In this document: piece after piece, positions 1 through 12,087 of the stretch
How the letters are laid out: every line of letters begins with the position of its first letter
Position numbering within the stretch: position 1 is the first letter of the stretch
Assembly (NCBI GenBank): GCA_029721435.1
Contig: CM056574.1
Location: 70,041,501 to 70,105,500 of the forward strand
Length of the DNA stretch: 64,000 bases
From: Gymnothorax reevesii
Lineage: Eukaryota > Chordata > Actinopteri > Anguilliformes > Muraenidae
Direction of reading: 5' to 3'
Notes under the pieces: generated by a model
Databases searched by the model: none
Seen by the model: the letters and a program-made list of their open reading frames with translations, nothing else
Told to the model about the DNA's origin: nothing
Position numbers and translations under genes: made by a program

Positions 1-1160
1 ATTTGCTTATTTTATGATTCTCAGCAAACAGCATAAGTTAATAAATGGAAAATCATTTCCCCTCCAAAGCCACACAAGACAGATCCCCTTTAAGTCTTCT
101 ACACAAGCAAATACAAATACAGCTAAAGGCCTCTCAATCACATATGCTGATGGGCATTGATTTTGCTTCAGGACTGTAACTGGCAGTATACTCCCAGAAC
201 ATACTGGAACTTGCGCTCCCACTGTGTGTGTGTGTGTGTGAGAGCGAGAGTTCTTGTATTGCAAAACTAGTGAGAACAAAATCTTGAGAAACCAAAATGT
301 TGCGAGGACATTTTAAGCAGTCAAAACAGAAGATTACAGCTCATTGGTAAAAGTTAGATTTCAGCTAGGGTTAGGTGACCCCTAAGAGTGAGAGTTAGGT
401 TTAGGGCCAGGCACAAATTGGTGATGGTTAGAGCTCAGTAAAGGCTGTACAGAGTAAATGTAAGTAAATACAATGTCCTCACAAGTATAGCTAAAGAAAC
501 GTTGAAGTATATGTCAGTGTATATGCGCTTGTGTGAGTGCGTGTAAGAATGTAGAATGGGTGTGTGTGTGTGCGTGTGCGTGCATGCATGCGTGTTTCAG
601 TATCTGCATGAGAGTATATGCTCATGTTTGCATGCCCGTGTAAATGCCACCACTTTAACTGTTTACTTTTTTACTTTGATTTCAAATTAAACCACAAGAG
701 CTGAACAGGGCACATTAATTTCTCAGGGAAAAACTGGAACTCTCGGTGAACCTGTAAAAGATCCACTGATAAAATACAAATTAACCGGCTCATTCAGCCA
801 ATGTAGTAAACAATCAGGTAACAAAATGAATACGTGTATGCTATGCGCTTTTTTGTCTCGAAAGGAGAGATGAAACGGCATTGGTGACAGAGCGGGATAA
901 ACTGAAAAGAAGAGCAGCTCACTGGACTGATGGAGGACCTCAGATCAATGACCCAAGGAGCAATGCTGGGAGCTGGTAATTGCTGTTAATGATGGTTATT
1001 CTTTGTTTTCATTGCGTACCTAATGTGTATTACTGAACGCAAGCTTTGGGCATTTCAGCCAAGTCTCCTTCCTGAAAGAGTTACTCTGTGGCAATTAAGG
1101 TCTGAAAACCAGTGGAAAGGACAAAGGAGAACACATCAATGCCTTGGCAAAAACAATGTA
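1..1160. repeat. Microsatellites and GTTAGGG-type dispersed repeat
   Basis: No gene recognised. Contains (TG)n near 225-240 and 560-585. At about 345-510 there is a dispersed repeat with AGGGTTAGG-like text and TGTCCTCACAAGTATAGCTA, seen again near 61.8 kb. The rest is unassigned. Confidence 0.55.
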
Positions 1161-1162
1161 CA

Positions 1163-1256
1163 GCCAAACCAGACGACTTCATTCAGGCCAAACCAGACGA
1201 CTTCATTCAGGCCAAACCAGACGACTTCATTCAGGCCAAACCAGACGACTTCATTC
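1163..1256. repeat. 24-nt tandem repeat, four copies
   Basis: Four head-to-tail copies of a 24-nt unit beginning GCCAAACCAGACGACTTCAT at 1163, 1187, 1211 and 1235. The copies are virtually identical, suggesting recent expansion. It directly precedes a long CA tract. Open frames across it are artefacts of a unit divisible by three. Confidence 0.95.
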
Positions 1257-1264
1257 ATTCACTT

Positions 1265-1281
1265 GCGCGCGCGTGCGCGCG

Positions 1282-1332
<51 letters not shown>

Positions 1333-1425
1333 GCACACACACACACACACACAGACACACACATGCGCACACACACACACACAGACACAGACACGCACGC
1401 ACGCCAGGCACACACACACACTCAC
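1265..1425. repeat. (CA)n/(CG)n microsatellite
   Basis: Alternating GC then long CA runs with CG and CAGA interruptions. Such alternating purine-pyrimidine DNA can be length-polymorphic and Z-DNA prone. Confidence 0.97.
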
Positions 1426-2835
1426 TCTCAGTGTGTTCATTCTCATCTGTGTGTTTTCAGGGGACTTAACCCAAGGTCAGCTTGCACAGCAGGGGCAGAA
1501 GTAGGTTATTTACATGTTATTTCCCTTGAAGGAGGAAGGGCGATTGGTTTGACAGGGATCTCCTTCATGGACCAAATCCAGAGGACTGAGCTGTCCTCTT
1601 CCTGAATTAAGCGGTTTTCTGGGGGGTTGAGATGGTTTGCGGAACACTTGGTGCGGTGAATCAAAGATCTGCCTAGGTCTAAGGTAAGATTTGAACTGCA
1701 ACTCCTGAACTCGCCGAGAGACACCTGCTAAGATTTGAAATCAGATTCCACCCGCAAATGTGCTACCGGTCCGATAAGGGCAAAATCGCCCCAGATAAAG
1801 TACAACATTATTTTTAATCCCTTGGCGACATCGCTTAAGCATTGTTGTGGTGACCAGCTGGGAGGCTTTTACATAATCATGGCTCTCTATGCTTCAATAG
1901 CAAGTTACCTGAACTGTATTTGCTACACTGGTGTGGGTGTGGTGCCAGACCACCACTTCTGGCATTGTCACTCCAACCAGCTCGTGCTTCATCTGTCTCA
2001 GCTCCTATCATGATGAACAGCATGCATCTTGATTCTTTTTAACAAGGATACTCAGACCCAAATTATTAGCAGGTCAATGCACACATATAAGCATATATGG
2101 CTAACTGAAAGCAACCTCTATCTATTGAACAGTCAGAGCGCAAACTTGCTCGTCATGAGAGCAGACACAGAAACAATTCAATACTATTTAGCCCACAATG
2201 TCCAATTTATTTAGATTAATGAAGCACGTTTTTCTGTACATTGTTAAAAAAAAAACAAGCCTTTGGGGAATGGAATAAAAATATTCTTCACGATGGAAAA
2301 AAAAAGTGAACTTCACAAACGATGACACAGATACAAGAATTTGTTTTCTTATCCAAAAAATGAATCACTTGAGGGAGTATAATGTATATATGCTCATTTG
2401 AAGACAATGAAACTGAAATGAAAAACAGGAGAGTTCCCATTAGACTTTGCCTTTTAATTAAAGGCCTCGAGATGGATTGCAGCAAGAATTCCATTTATAT
2501 TCTAAATGACACCATCCACTCCCCCGATCCCAGAAGAAAACACTCTTGGGAAATAAAGAAAAAATTAATTTCCTGCCAATGGACAAAAATACATATACTG
2601 ATAATTCCAATTACCAAGTCACACATTCATACAGTGTATGAAAATGCTGCTTTGAAATTTAGTGGATAGACAAAAGGTCATGTAACACATGTTCTTGCCC
2701 AAGGAATTTGATATTAGTATGTTTATTGACGATCTGACTGCTGACATAAGTAGCAGGATCAATTCTGCATTTTAAAAGGCAACATTATCAGCACAGATTC
2801 GAATCCTACAAATCATATTGGAAAATACTTCATAG
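1426..2835. other. Unassigned non-coding stretch
   Basis: No recognisable exon, RNA or transposase. Short open frames are unsupported and AT content is high. Nothing further seen. Confidence 0.5.
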
Positions 2836-2837
2836 AT

Positions 2838-3110
2838 GGAAAATGACCCAAAACATACAGAGAAAGTAACCCAAGACTTTAAGGTAAAGAACTTCCTTCA
2901 ATGTTCTACAATGGTCAAGTCAATCATTTGACCTGAATCCGACTTAATATGTATTTTACTGAGGATAAATCACTCTAACAACGAACAGGAACTGAAGACA
3001 GCTGCATTGAAGGCTGGGCTGAGAATCTTCACGGGGAAAAGGCTCACTCCATACTAAACAGTACAAATGCGTTACAAAGGTGATGAAAATTCAAATTCAA
3101 AAATTCACCT
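2838..3110 (+). pseudogene. Tc1/mariner transposase fragment
   Basis: Translation gives NDPKHTEKVTQDFK, then after a frameshift QSFDLNP, echoing the NDPKHT and SPDLNPIE blocks around the second and third catalytic acids of Tc1 transposases. Stops and shifts break it. No terminal repeats were identified, so this is a relic. Confidence 0.7.
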
Positions 3111-3385
3111 TTGCCAATTTTGCAACCACCAATGTCACCATCTGCTGGCAATTAAATAGAATGCAATTTCCGCATTGGCCTCACTTCTCAGATCCACCAT
3201 CGTTTTATCACCCCAGCAGCATTGATGCAGGGGAAATATAGTCATCAGTGTGTCCATCTGTACATCCGTCCGTCCGGGCGGGCGTCCGTCTGGAATCATA
3301 TCTTGTCTGCACCATATCTTGGAAAGTGTACATCTGATCTTCACGCAACTTTACAGGTATGTTGAGCATGGTGTCTAGATGACCT

Positions 3386-4055
3386 GTGTGAAGTTGGCAC
3401 CCCATATGTTGAAAATATGAATAAAAGTATTTTGATTCATTTGTGCGGCGTTAGTGCACGTTTGTGCAGACAAAATCAACGTTTGTGCACAAACGATCTT
3501 TATGATATTCAACAGTTAACCGGTTGGTGACCTGAGGTCACTCAAACGTTAATTTTGCCTGCACAAACACGCACAAACGAAGCACAAACGATTCCAACCA
3601 TTTTTGAGTCATTTGGATGTTGATGGGGTGCTGGGTGACCCGGGGTCAAATACTTAAATGTTGAATATCGTAAGGACGGTTTGTGCACAAAGGTTAATTT
3701 TGCCTGCACAAACGAAGCACGAACGATTCCAACCATTTTTGAGTCATTTGGATGTTGATGGGGTGCTGGGTGACCCGGGGTCAAATACTTAAATGTTGAA
3801 TATCGTAAAGACGGTTTGCGCACAAACGTTAATTTTGCCTGCACAAACGTGCACAAGCAAAGCACAAACAATTCCAACCATTTTTTAGTCATTTGGATGT
3901 TGATGGGGTGCTGGGTGACCCGGGGTCAAATAATTAAATGTTGAATATCGTAAAGACGGTTTGTGCACAAATGTTGATTTTGCCTGCACAAACGAAGCAC
4001 AAACGAATCAAAATACTTTTATTCATATTTTCAACATATGGGGTGCCAACTTCAC
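3386..4055. repeat. ~140-bp tandem array bracketed by inverted repeats
   Basis: About three units of 139-145 bp, each with TCATTTGGATGTTGATGGGG, TGACCCGGGGTCAAATA and a TGCACAAACG-rich segment, starting near 3598, 3737 and 3881. The array is flanked by a near-perfect ~60-bp inverted pair: 3386-3445 and 3995-4055 are reverse complements (core ATATGTTGAAAATATGAATA). This is probably a foldback or TIR element with an expanded core. Confidence 0.9.
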
Positions 4056-4134
4056 ACTGGTGTCTCGAGATGTGTCTTTTGATACTTTTCTGGAATTTTT
4101 AATTTTTGGGGTTTCCATGGAGACTTTGCTTGTC

Positions 4135-4560
4135 TGGGCCATATCTCAGAAACTATACCGACCTTCACGAAACTTGACAGAAATGTCGAGCATGATGCCT
4201 GGACGTGCCTTTTGATGCTTAGGAATTTCTGGAATTTTTTTCTTTTCGCGGTTTCCATGGAAACTTGTGTGAATTGGAACTTAGCTTGTCCAGGCTATGT
4301 CTCAGAAACTATACATCCGACCTTCACCAAACTTGACAAATTTGTTGAGCATGATGTCTACATGTGCCTTTTTGATACTCAGGAATTTCTGGAATTTCTT
4401 TTTTTTTTTTGCCGTTTCCATGTAAACTTGCGTGAATTGGAACTTAGCTTGTCCAGGCCATATCTCAGAAACTATACATCCGACCTTCACCAAACTTAAT
4501 GGATATGTTAAGCATTATGTCTAGATGTGCCTTTTGATACTTAGGAATTTCTACAATTAT
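4135..4560. repeat. ~160-bp tandem repeat, three copies
   Basis: Repeats containing ATCTCAGAAACTATACATCC, CCTTCACCAAACTTGAC and GGAATTTCTGGAATTT start near 4143, 4301 and 4460. A diverged single copy lies left of the bracketed array at 3300-3400, suggesting that array inserted into this repeat. Confidence 0.85.
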
Positions 4561-7211
4561 TGATTTTTGCACTTTACATGGAAACATGGGTGAATTTCTG
4601 CGTCTTTCATGCAAATGTGTGTGAAGGTGGACTTAATTCACTGAATTTTGTTCGGGCAATATCTCTGAAGCCATCTCTGACTACACCGGTGTCAGTGAAA
4701 CTTAGTTTAGTATGTTCAATTTGTCTTTTGAAATGTTTGTTTTCTCCTCGGCATTATTTTTATATAAATAAAATGTGAAGCTGGGAAACTCATGGCGCTC
4801 GTGGCAGCCCACTTCCTCGTACCGAGTGCCGGTAACATGAACAGCAAGATCAACAAACAACCACAACTGCTACAGGTAATGTCCTCAGACAGACAGTAGA
4901 ACACAGATTGACCACATCCACACCAACATACCTAGGCCAACAATTGACACAGGGGTATTAGTCTGACCACAACATTCTCTGGATTGCCATTTCATAGTCA
5001 GGCAAATTTGTTACCTTATTACTTCAGATCAAGTCCTTTAATACTGTATTACATTTACTCATGTAAACTGAACAGTTAATCCATGAATATGTGGGGCAGG
5101 GGGGATATGCCATTGCTAGATGGCTCGTTTTCGTTTCCATGGAAACCAGTTGCATTTGGACTCTGTACAGAGGTAGGTTTGTTTCCGGTGCACAACTCAT
5201 AAACCGTTCATTATATCTTTCTGAAACTTTGTATGCGCATTACCGAAGTACTGAAGTGGTGCCCTTTCATATTTTCCTATTTTTTTTTTTCCTTTACATG
5301 GACGCGAGATGGATTTGGACTCAGTCGCAGGGATGGGTTTGTTTCCGGAGCAGAACTAAAACACTGTTCATTAATGACTCTTGTTTTATTATTGATTTTG
5401 TCACCATGTGGTTCATAGTCTTTGGTAGATGTTGCCAGTACATACTTCGAGATAATTCCAGCGAAAAATCACCTCAACATTCTTGTTTGAATTTCTTTGA
5501 AGGTGTAGGATTGACATGACTTTCGCAAATAATCAGGGGCCGGGCAATATGTCATCTTCTGAAGACTTTTGTTATACAGTCTATGGTGATAGCGCACAGA
5601 TTGTTTATGTTTTTATAGTCTTAACACAATATTAGGACGCTGAAAATTTTTCTTTTTTCAATCATTAGTCATTAGTTTATAACCATGGTATACATGATTG
5701 TCTGACGCCTTGTGAAATTTTTATGCAGGAAGTGAGTACCTTATTTTGCTGAGGTTATCTTTATGCCATTAACCTAAGGGGATGGACGTAACACGTGAGG
5801 ACACGACTGGTTACGCACACGACGGTCATTTCAAATGGAATTTCTGATCAGATGAGTCCCAATAATTTAATGCAGACAAAAGCAAGCACATTATGGGTAT
5901 TTCTCTGCAATATTTTATTTCACTCTCTTTCGAAATATCAACAGACATGTCATGAGCATTTCATGAAGTTGGCTGCCAAATTTTGTGACAAAATATGTCC
6001 ATCACAATGCCTTGGCGGACATCAGGGAACCACTTTTTCTGCTGTGTTGGTGGACCGATGACAGATTTTTTCTTAAGTATATCTTCAATCTGGGAGTGAA
6101 TAAATATGAACGATGCAAATCATTTAATTCTCTTAGAAAAAAATTATTGACCATGCTTATACAGCACAGTGAATTGTAGAGTTTAATATGGAGTGACCGA
6201 AAAAGAAACCAGCATTAACTGATGTCCATGGGTTCCACGCTGACAAGGATTTGCCGCCATGAACAAAAAATTGACCATTCAAATTCTGATTATGTTACCC
6301 CTAGATTTCACTAGTTGCATATCTGCAAAATAAGGCGTGCAACACTATTTTGCGCCCTTTTGCACAGAACTTCATATTCCACCGAGAGCAAAACTTATGC
6401 GAAGTGTCCTGCCAGCTGATACGATTGACCTGCTCACATTAGGCTGATTTCTTCATTTTTCCTGGATATTTTAGCTTCTACCATGGGTGAGTAGGCTACA
6501 AAGTTAAATACTTTCTATTCTTGTCTGCTTTAATTGTATTCAATGCCATTTCCGACTTCGTTGAGCTGTGGCTTACAGTCCACGCTCTAGATCAAACATT
6601 TGTGCCTTTGTTTTAAAGATAAAATCACAGACAGATAGTTGAAAATTAAGTTATAAACAAACTTTATACCAACGATTTGTGGCTGTTCCTGTTCCTAGTT
6701 AAAAGCATATCTCCCTTGATAGTTACTTTTTTCCTGGCACTATCTGGGGTGCATTGCCCATAAGCACAGATGCTAACGTAGTACGAACCAATGATTGTAT
6801 GTGGTTGAACTATGGGAAACTATCATGGCTATAATCAGTGTGACGCGACTGCACTCACTGCAGTCAGCCACCGTCAAAAATAGACTCATTGCGTACTCCC
6901 CACGGAGCAGGCGAGGTACAAGACTGAAGGCTATTGACCACACCCAAAAGAACAAGTCAAGCATCACAGTATACATCACAAACAACTCAATGTTTATTAT
7001 TGCTGAAGAGCTTGGCGCGTTCATGTGGCATGCGTCAGGATTACGATATCACGGGCATTTCCTTATTTCCTTATTTGGAAAGCATTAAAAATCAACCGAT
7101 TCTTCAATTTCCAGCAAATCCAGTATACTCATCACTGGTGCGTTTTAATGGCGCTACACATAGTTCCATTGTTCTCTAATCCACCTTGAGGGAGTCGTAG
7201 TTTCAATTTTC
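4561..7211. other. Repeat-derived DNA, no gene seen
   Basis: Related repeat text continues, for example TTTCCATGGAAACCAG at 5133 and two TTTGTTTCCGG segments near 5180 and 5340. I found no exon with splice signals and no transposase. Remaining open frames are short and unsupported. Confidence 0.5.
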
Positions 7212-8212
7212 TTAAAGGGGACCAGTTATGCTGTATTCTCTGATGAAAAAAAATGATTTCCAGGTTGTGTGATTCCTGTCATTCCTAACCCTCTGAAAAA
7301 CTGGCTGTTGGCATCCCCTCTATGGAATGAGCTTTGTTCTAACTGAACAGCAAACAGAGCCACCAAGTCAGTGGAGATTGACAATGTTATAATTGCCCAG
7401 CTACTAGCAAGTTTCTAAATACAGATGACTAAATAAGCATCGAGCTGGCTATCCATTAAACGATACAAAGGGGATGGAAAGGTGATGCCTGAAGGCTAAA
7501 CAAGCATGGATTTTGCATTTACAGAAGTGCAGCATGTAGTCACCATAAGAGAGTAGCATTTAGATAGCTAGTTACATCAAAAACCAAGTGAAACACATTG
7601 AACTAAGCTTGCGAGAGGAATTCAGTTTGGCTATTAACAGAAATTAGAAACCCTTAGCTCACTAGCCAGCAACAGACTCTCCTTGAAAATAAATCAAAGC
7701 TACAACTTCTTTGTTCCATCTGGGACGCATTAAAGGTACCCTTCGATATAAATTCCTTTGCCAGTCCTGTGTTGCACTGATCCAAGGTAGTAGTATAAAT
7801 CAGTCAGACCAAAAGTAGAAAGTACAGAGATAGCTAGCTATGGGCTTTTGCAAATTGAAGCTGGGATGTTGCCATAAAAAATAAGCTGAAAGTGGAGATA
7901 GTCAGGTGAGGGGCAGAACCATGCTCACAAGCCTGCAAGTGATGTAGGAAGGAGAGCCAAATCAGAATACCACGCCAAATGATATGTTTTATGAAAAACA
8001 AAACCCATAAAAAGTGACTGGGTTGTTTTACTTCACAATTAGTAGGTTGGTTAGCACTCGAGATACCAGAATGCATGCACACAAGACCTGAAAAGAGACT
8101 CATAATATGTCCCCTTTAAAATATCTTTGTCTGAACCATAATGGATTCAGCAAAATCTAAGAAACATCATTGAAATGGTAAATTGTACAGCCTACAAAAG
8201 ATTTGACTGTAA

Positions 8213-8926
8213 AGCTGGATTTATGGTTCTGCATCAAACCGCAGAGCCTCTGCAGTGACATGAACCCCCTCCGCGGAGCCTCTGCGTCACCTGCCGTGCA
8301 CCTCAAAAATTTTCTGACTGCTTGTCAATGCGACACAGATCGCAAGGGTACTGATTGGTCCGACCCAAGCCAAGTGACGTGGTTGATTCAACGTCATTCA
8401 AGAAAATGACAAAGATGGCTAGTAACTACCCAGCACAAAGAAAGCTGACAAACCTAGCCTGATGGTTTACTACAGTAGACTATCGCTAGTTTTGTCGTTT
8501 ATTATTTTTATCCACAGCTATTTGTCGCCTTATGAAAGCAGTGTGGTTGCTTATAAAGCTACCGTGAAACCAATAAATGTGAATACATTCCAAAAGAGTG
8601 TTAATTGAAAACCCTACTCCCTGCTGCCCTTTCGAGTTTTCACTAAGAAGGGAAATGATTTTGCAGGGTGTAGGATGTAGGGATTATTACCCGACAGAAT
8701 GAAATACAGCCCATAACTTACTGTAAACACTCTACCAAGGAATCTCTCATGATTCCACGAAAGGTCCTTCGGAAACCTGATGCCACCTAGTGGTTTGGCG
8801 GTGAATTGCTTTGTGGCACAGCATGACGTAAACAACCTCAATGCAGAACTTCGAAAGGTCCACAATGGCGTCGAGACGAACGGCGTGCCCTTTGCGTGGA
8901 GTCGACGCAGGACCATAAATCCAGCT
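8213..8926. mobile_element. Harbinger-type MITE, TAA target duplication
   Basis: The inverted termini AGCTGGATTTATGGTYCTGC are flanked on both sides by TAA (8210-8212 and 8927-8929). The 3-bp TWA duplication and this terminus are characteristic of PIF/Harbinger non-autonomous elements in fish. No transposase was recognised inside its 714 bp. It sits in the Kolobok-like element. Confidence 0.85.
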
Positions 8927-9689
8927 TAAGCCTAGTCCTTACTCCACAGCCAGGGATTAAGTAAAGAAATAACAGGCAGGTAAACTATAAATTACCCAGT
9001 GATGAGTAGACATCATAAAATATGAGGAAACTCTAAATATGCTTGAAAATGGCGTTTAAAACTGTGTCAAAGCAGGATGCTTTAAATCTCCACGACAAAA
9101 TACTATACATAACTATTTTCTAGTGCATAATATTTTTTTATCCTACAGATTTACATTGCCAAATATTGTGTTCAATAAATTAATAGCTAAACTGATTTTC
9201 TCAATATTGGGTTAAGATAACTTGAAGCAGACAGCATGGGGCATGACGTCAAAGTTAATATTAATCCAGTATAGCCATCATACACAGCTAGCAGCCAAAA
9301 ATTTATCCGCATTATTAGGCCCTGGTCACACATCGACATGATATTTCAGATACTCATTACCTGACTTTTGCAACTTTTGCAATTCTTTGAATACATATTA
9401 GTAATGTTATAATGTTGGTTGTCCATGCTCAACCTCTGAAAAGTTTCTAAACATAAGAAACAGGGATTTTGTCGTAATCCAAGAATGTGATTTCGTCAGC
9501 ATGATTTCCTCTCTGAACAGCACCTCCCGAGATCTTCACGAGATCTGGGCAAACCTGATGTCAGGTTGTACCATCCAATTAGTACAGACCAAGCCAGAGC
9601 CAACCACGGAGCTGAACCTGCCCACTCCAGAAACTATTCTACCAGGCACTAACAGCGGCAGATCATACTATGCCTTAGTAGTGTCTACA

Positions 9690-10010
9690 CTTTTGGAAAT
9701 ACAAAAGGAGAACCGCAGATCATTTGAGGTGCAATTTTGTCAGTATCTCTCCCAAGGCTACTTGTCCGTTTACTTTTGGACGCGAAGAAAAACAAATATT
9801 TCTTTTCCAAAAGACGATGCCACGAGAAATCAGTGGGTAGCTTTTTTTTGTTTGCTGGCAGCAAACAGCCATAGCCAAAGGGAACATTAGCTGCTTGTGC
9901 TCAGCATTTCACCAAAGACAGCTTTGTCAATAAAGGATAATTCGACACAGGATAAGGATTTCAGCTGCTTCTCAAACCTGAAGCTGCTGCATCGATCAAA
10001 TGCTCGGAGC
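9690..10010 (+). pseudogene. THAP-domain remnant
   Basis: Translation contains TNISFPKDDATRNQWVAFF, then in another frame a CSAHFTKDSFVN-like stretch and a phrase like LKLEAA. This matches the second half of a THAP zinc finger (FPKD..R..W, then C..HF....F) as found in Kolobok, P-element and THAP9 proteins. It is frameshifted and lacks a clear first Cys pair. Confidence 0.65.
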
Positions 10011-12087
10011 CACAAGCTGTAAGTAACCATATAACAGCAAATAATGTAAGTGAAGCTAACATGTTACAGGTGGCTAGCAGGACCGCTAGTGATAGTTAGC
10101 ACTAACAACTGGCCACAAACGCAGGTTTTGTAAAATATCTGAAGATAAAGCCTGTATTGGCCGCGACTGTCCGTGACTCACAGACACAGAGGCTGTAAGT
10201 TGCTTTTACTGCATAAGCCAACCTGACGTGATAGCCTGTTGATTGTGGCTGTAGCACAGCGGCTAACATAGCCAAGTTACTGTTGCTAATGTTTGTGTCC
10301 TAAATATGCAAGAGTGATATCAGGGGAAATTCTACAGAAGGTGTATGAACATAAACCTCATTTAAAGCTAACTTTTAATACTTGTTTGTAATTTGGATGC
10401 TTGGTACAATTGCTCACAGTAACAGAACTTGCTGTCTATAAAACCTGTATTGCAAGGGTTTGTCTTCCAGGTCGTGCTAATTAAAAATGCTCCTGGTTAA
10501 CTTATATGCAGCAATTATGATCGGTCGGCTTGTGTTACTTCGGTAAGCATCAATGTGGCAGTTTCATCATAACTTTGCCCGATTGTAGCCGCTACAGTTA
10601 GTGATCTCACCTATACATGATCGGGATCAGCCAGATACTTCACAAATGTGCTGGGCAAGCTCTCTGGTGCTACCGTGAAAGCAATGCGAAATGCAGAAGC
10701 TCTACTGGTTTACAAATGATTAATCTGCACTACCTTGACATAATTTCATTACCCTTTAGAAATTGTTGTGGCTAATAAAAAGTCGAAAAATGTGGAGATT
10801 AAATAAGTAATTTTTTCCTGTAGAAGTGATCAATTCGCTAGCACCACATAAGCAACTTGTCTGTGCTAACGGAACTTACGGTCTGCAAAACCTGTATTAA
10901 GTTCATAACATAACCAAGCTCTCTCTAGCTGTTGCGTACTATCCATCAAGCTGTTTTCACATCAGACATGAAATTTTTCACAGGACAGATTAGCCTACAT
11001 TCAAAGTCAATGCAAAGACGCGAATGCACGTTATGGGCACGTCAAGCCACTTTCACACTGAACGCGAAACAAATTTTTCGCCCGACAGATTAGCTACATT
11101 CAAAGTCAATGCAAAGAGCCGAATACAGGCCTTATGGGCGCGTTAAGCAGCTTTCACGCCACGCTAACGGTTCACGCTCATGGAACTTACGGTCTGTAAA
11201 ACCTGTATTATGTTCAAGACATAACCAGAGATCTATCTAGCTCTCGCACGCTATCCATGATGCGCCAATTATCCGCGAGGAAAAGGTGGTCATTTCGAAG
11301 CAATAATTAAACTAGTGCCATGGGCAATTTCCGAAAAGGCCGTTTAGCTTGGAGCTTTCGCCCCTCCGTCATATACCAGCGCGGAAGCTGTTCGTTTCTC
11401 CGCGCGAACAACACACCACAGCTATGCACACGAACCAGCAGGTCCTAATGCACACCATAGCAGTCCATAAGCTGTTGGTCCACTTTTAACTGCCCCTCAC
11501 TGTCCATGTTTCCCTCTAAACTCAGACCCACCAGATTTCTATGGTCTCCGGTCAACACTTGAGCATGTCGACCCATTCTACAAATGTGTCTACATGGGGT
11601 GGATTCTAGCTTCCCCTGCATCCTACCTAGGAGTAGAAAAACCGCTGTACTCACCAACTGTTAGAGTAGCAAACTATAGCCAATAGCAATTTCATGCATG
11701 AGCTGCCAGACTTTCGCACTGCTTCCTCCACTTTCGCCATTGCCTTTATTAGAACAAGTTAATTTCATTATATATATACACATGTACTGCGCTTGATTGC
11801 AGAATTTCCCCGCTGATTTCTTAGCTCAGATGGCAGACGCGTCTCACGTTCCACTCTGAAACCCGGAAAACTGCGTTCTGCTGCCTCGTCCCGCCTACAT
11901 CCACCCTCCACAGAGCTGGCCAGTCAGAAAGTGGGCACACGAGGAGCGGGGGCCATAGCGGAAGAGCCACCCCAATGAGGCGTTTCTCATAATTACCCTT
12001 TTTTTACTTTGCGCGATGAGGAGTACCCTAGGGGATTCAAAGACCAAAATATAAACTTGGATAAACAGCATATTAGGTCCCCTTTAA

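Larger units (their letters stand above)
7216..12083. mobile_element. TTAA-flanked Kolobok-like DNA transposon
   Basis: TTAA at 7212-7215 and 12084-12087 flanks inverted termini beginning AGGGGACC; left AGGGGACCAGTTATGCTGT pairs with right AGGGGACCTAATATGCTGT. TTAA duplication plus an internal THAP relic fits the Kolobok superfamily; piggyBac also uses TTAA. A second copy of the terminus (GTCCCCT then TTAA) at 8109-8119 allows a shorter 0.9-kb element nested at the left. The 10.69-11.24 kb part resembles 25.88-26.24 kb. Confidence 0.65.

Noticed and set aside
1023..1605. Three overlapping plus-strand frames of 130-153 codons
   Set aside because: All arise from a 24-nt tandem repeat, divisible by three, and a CA tract.
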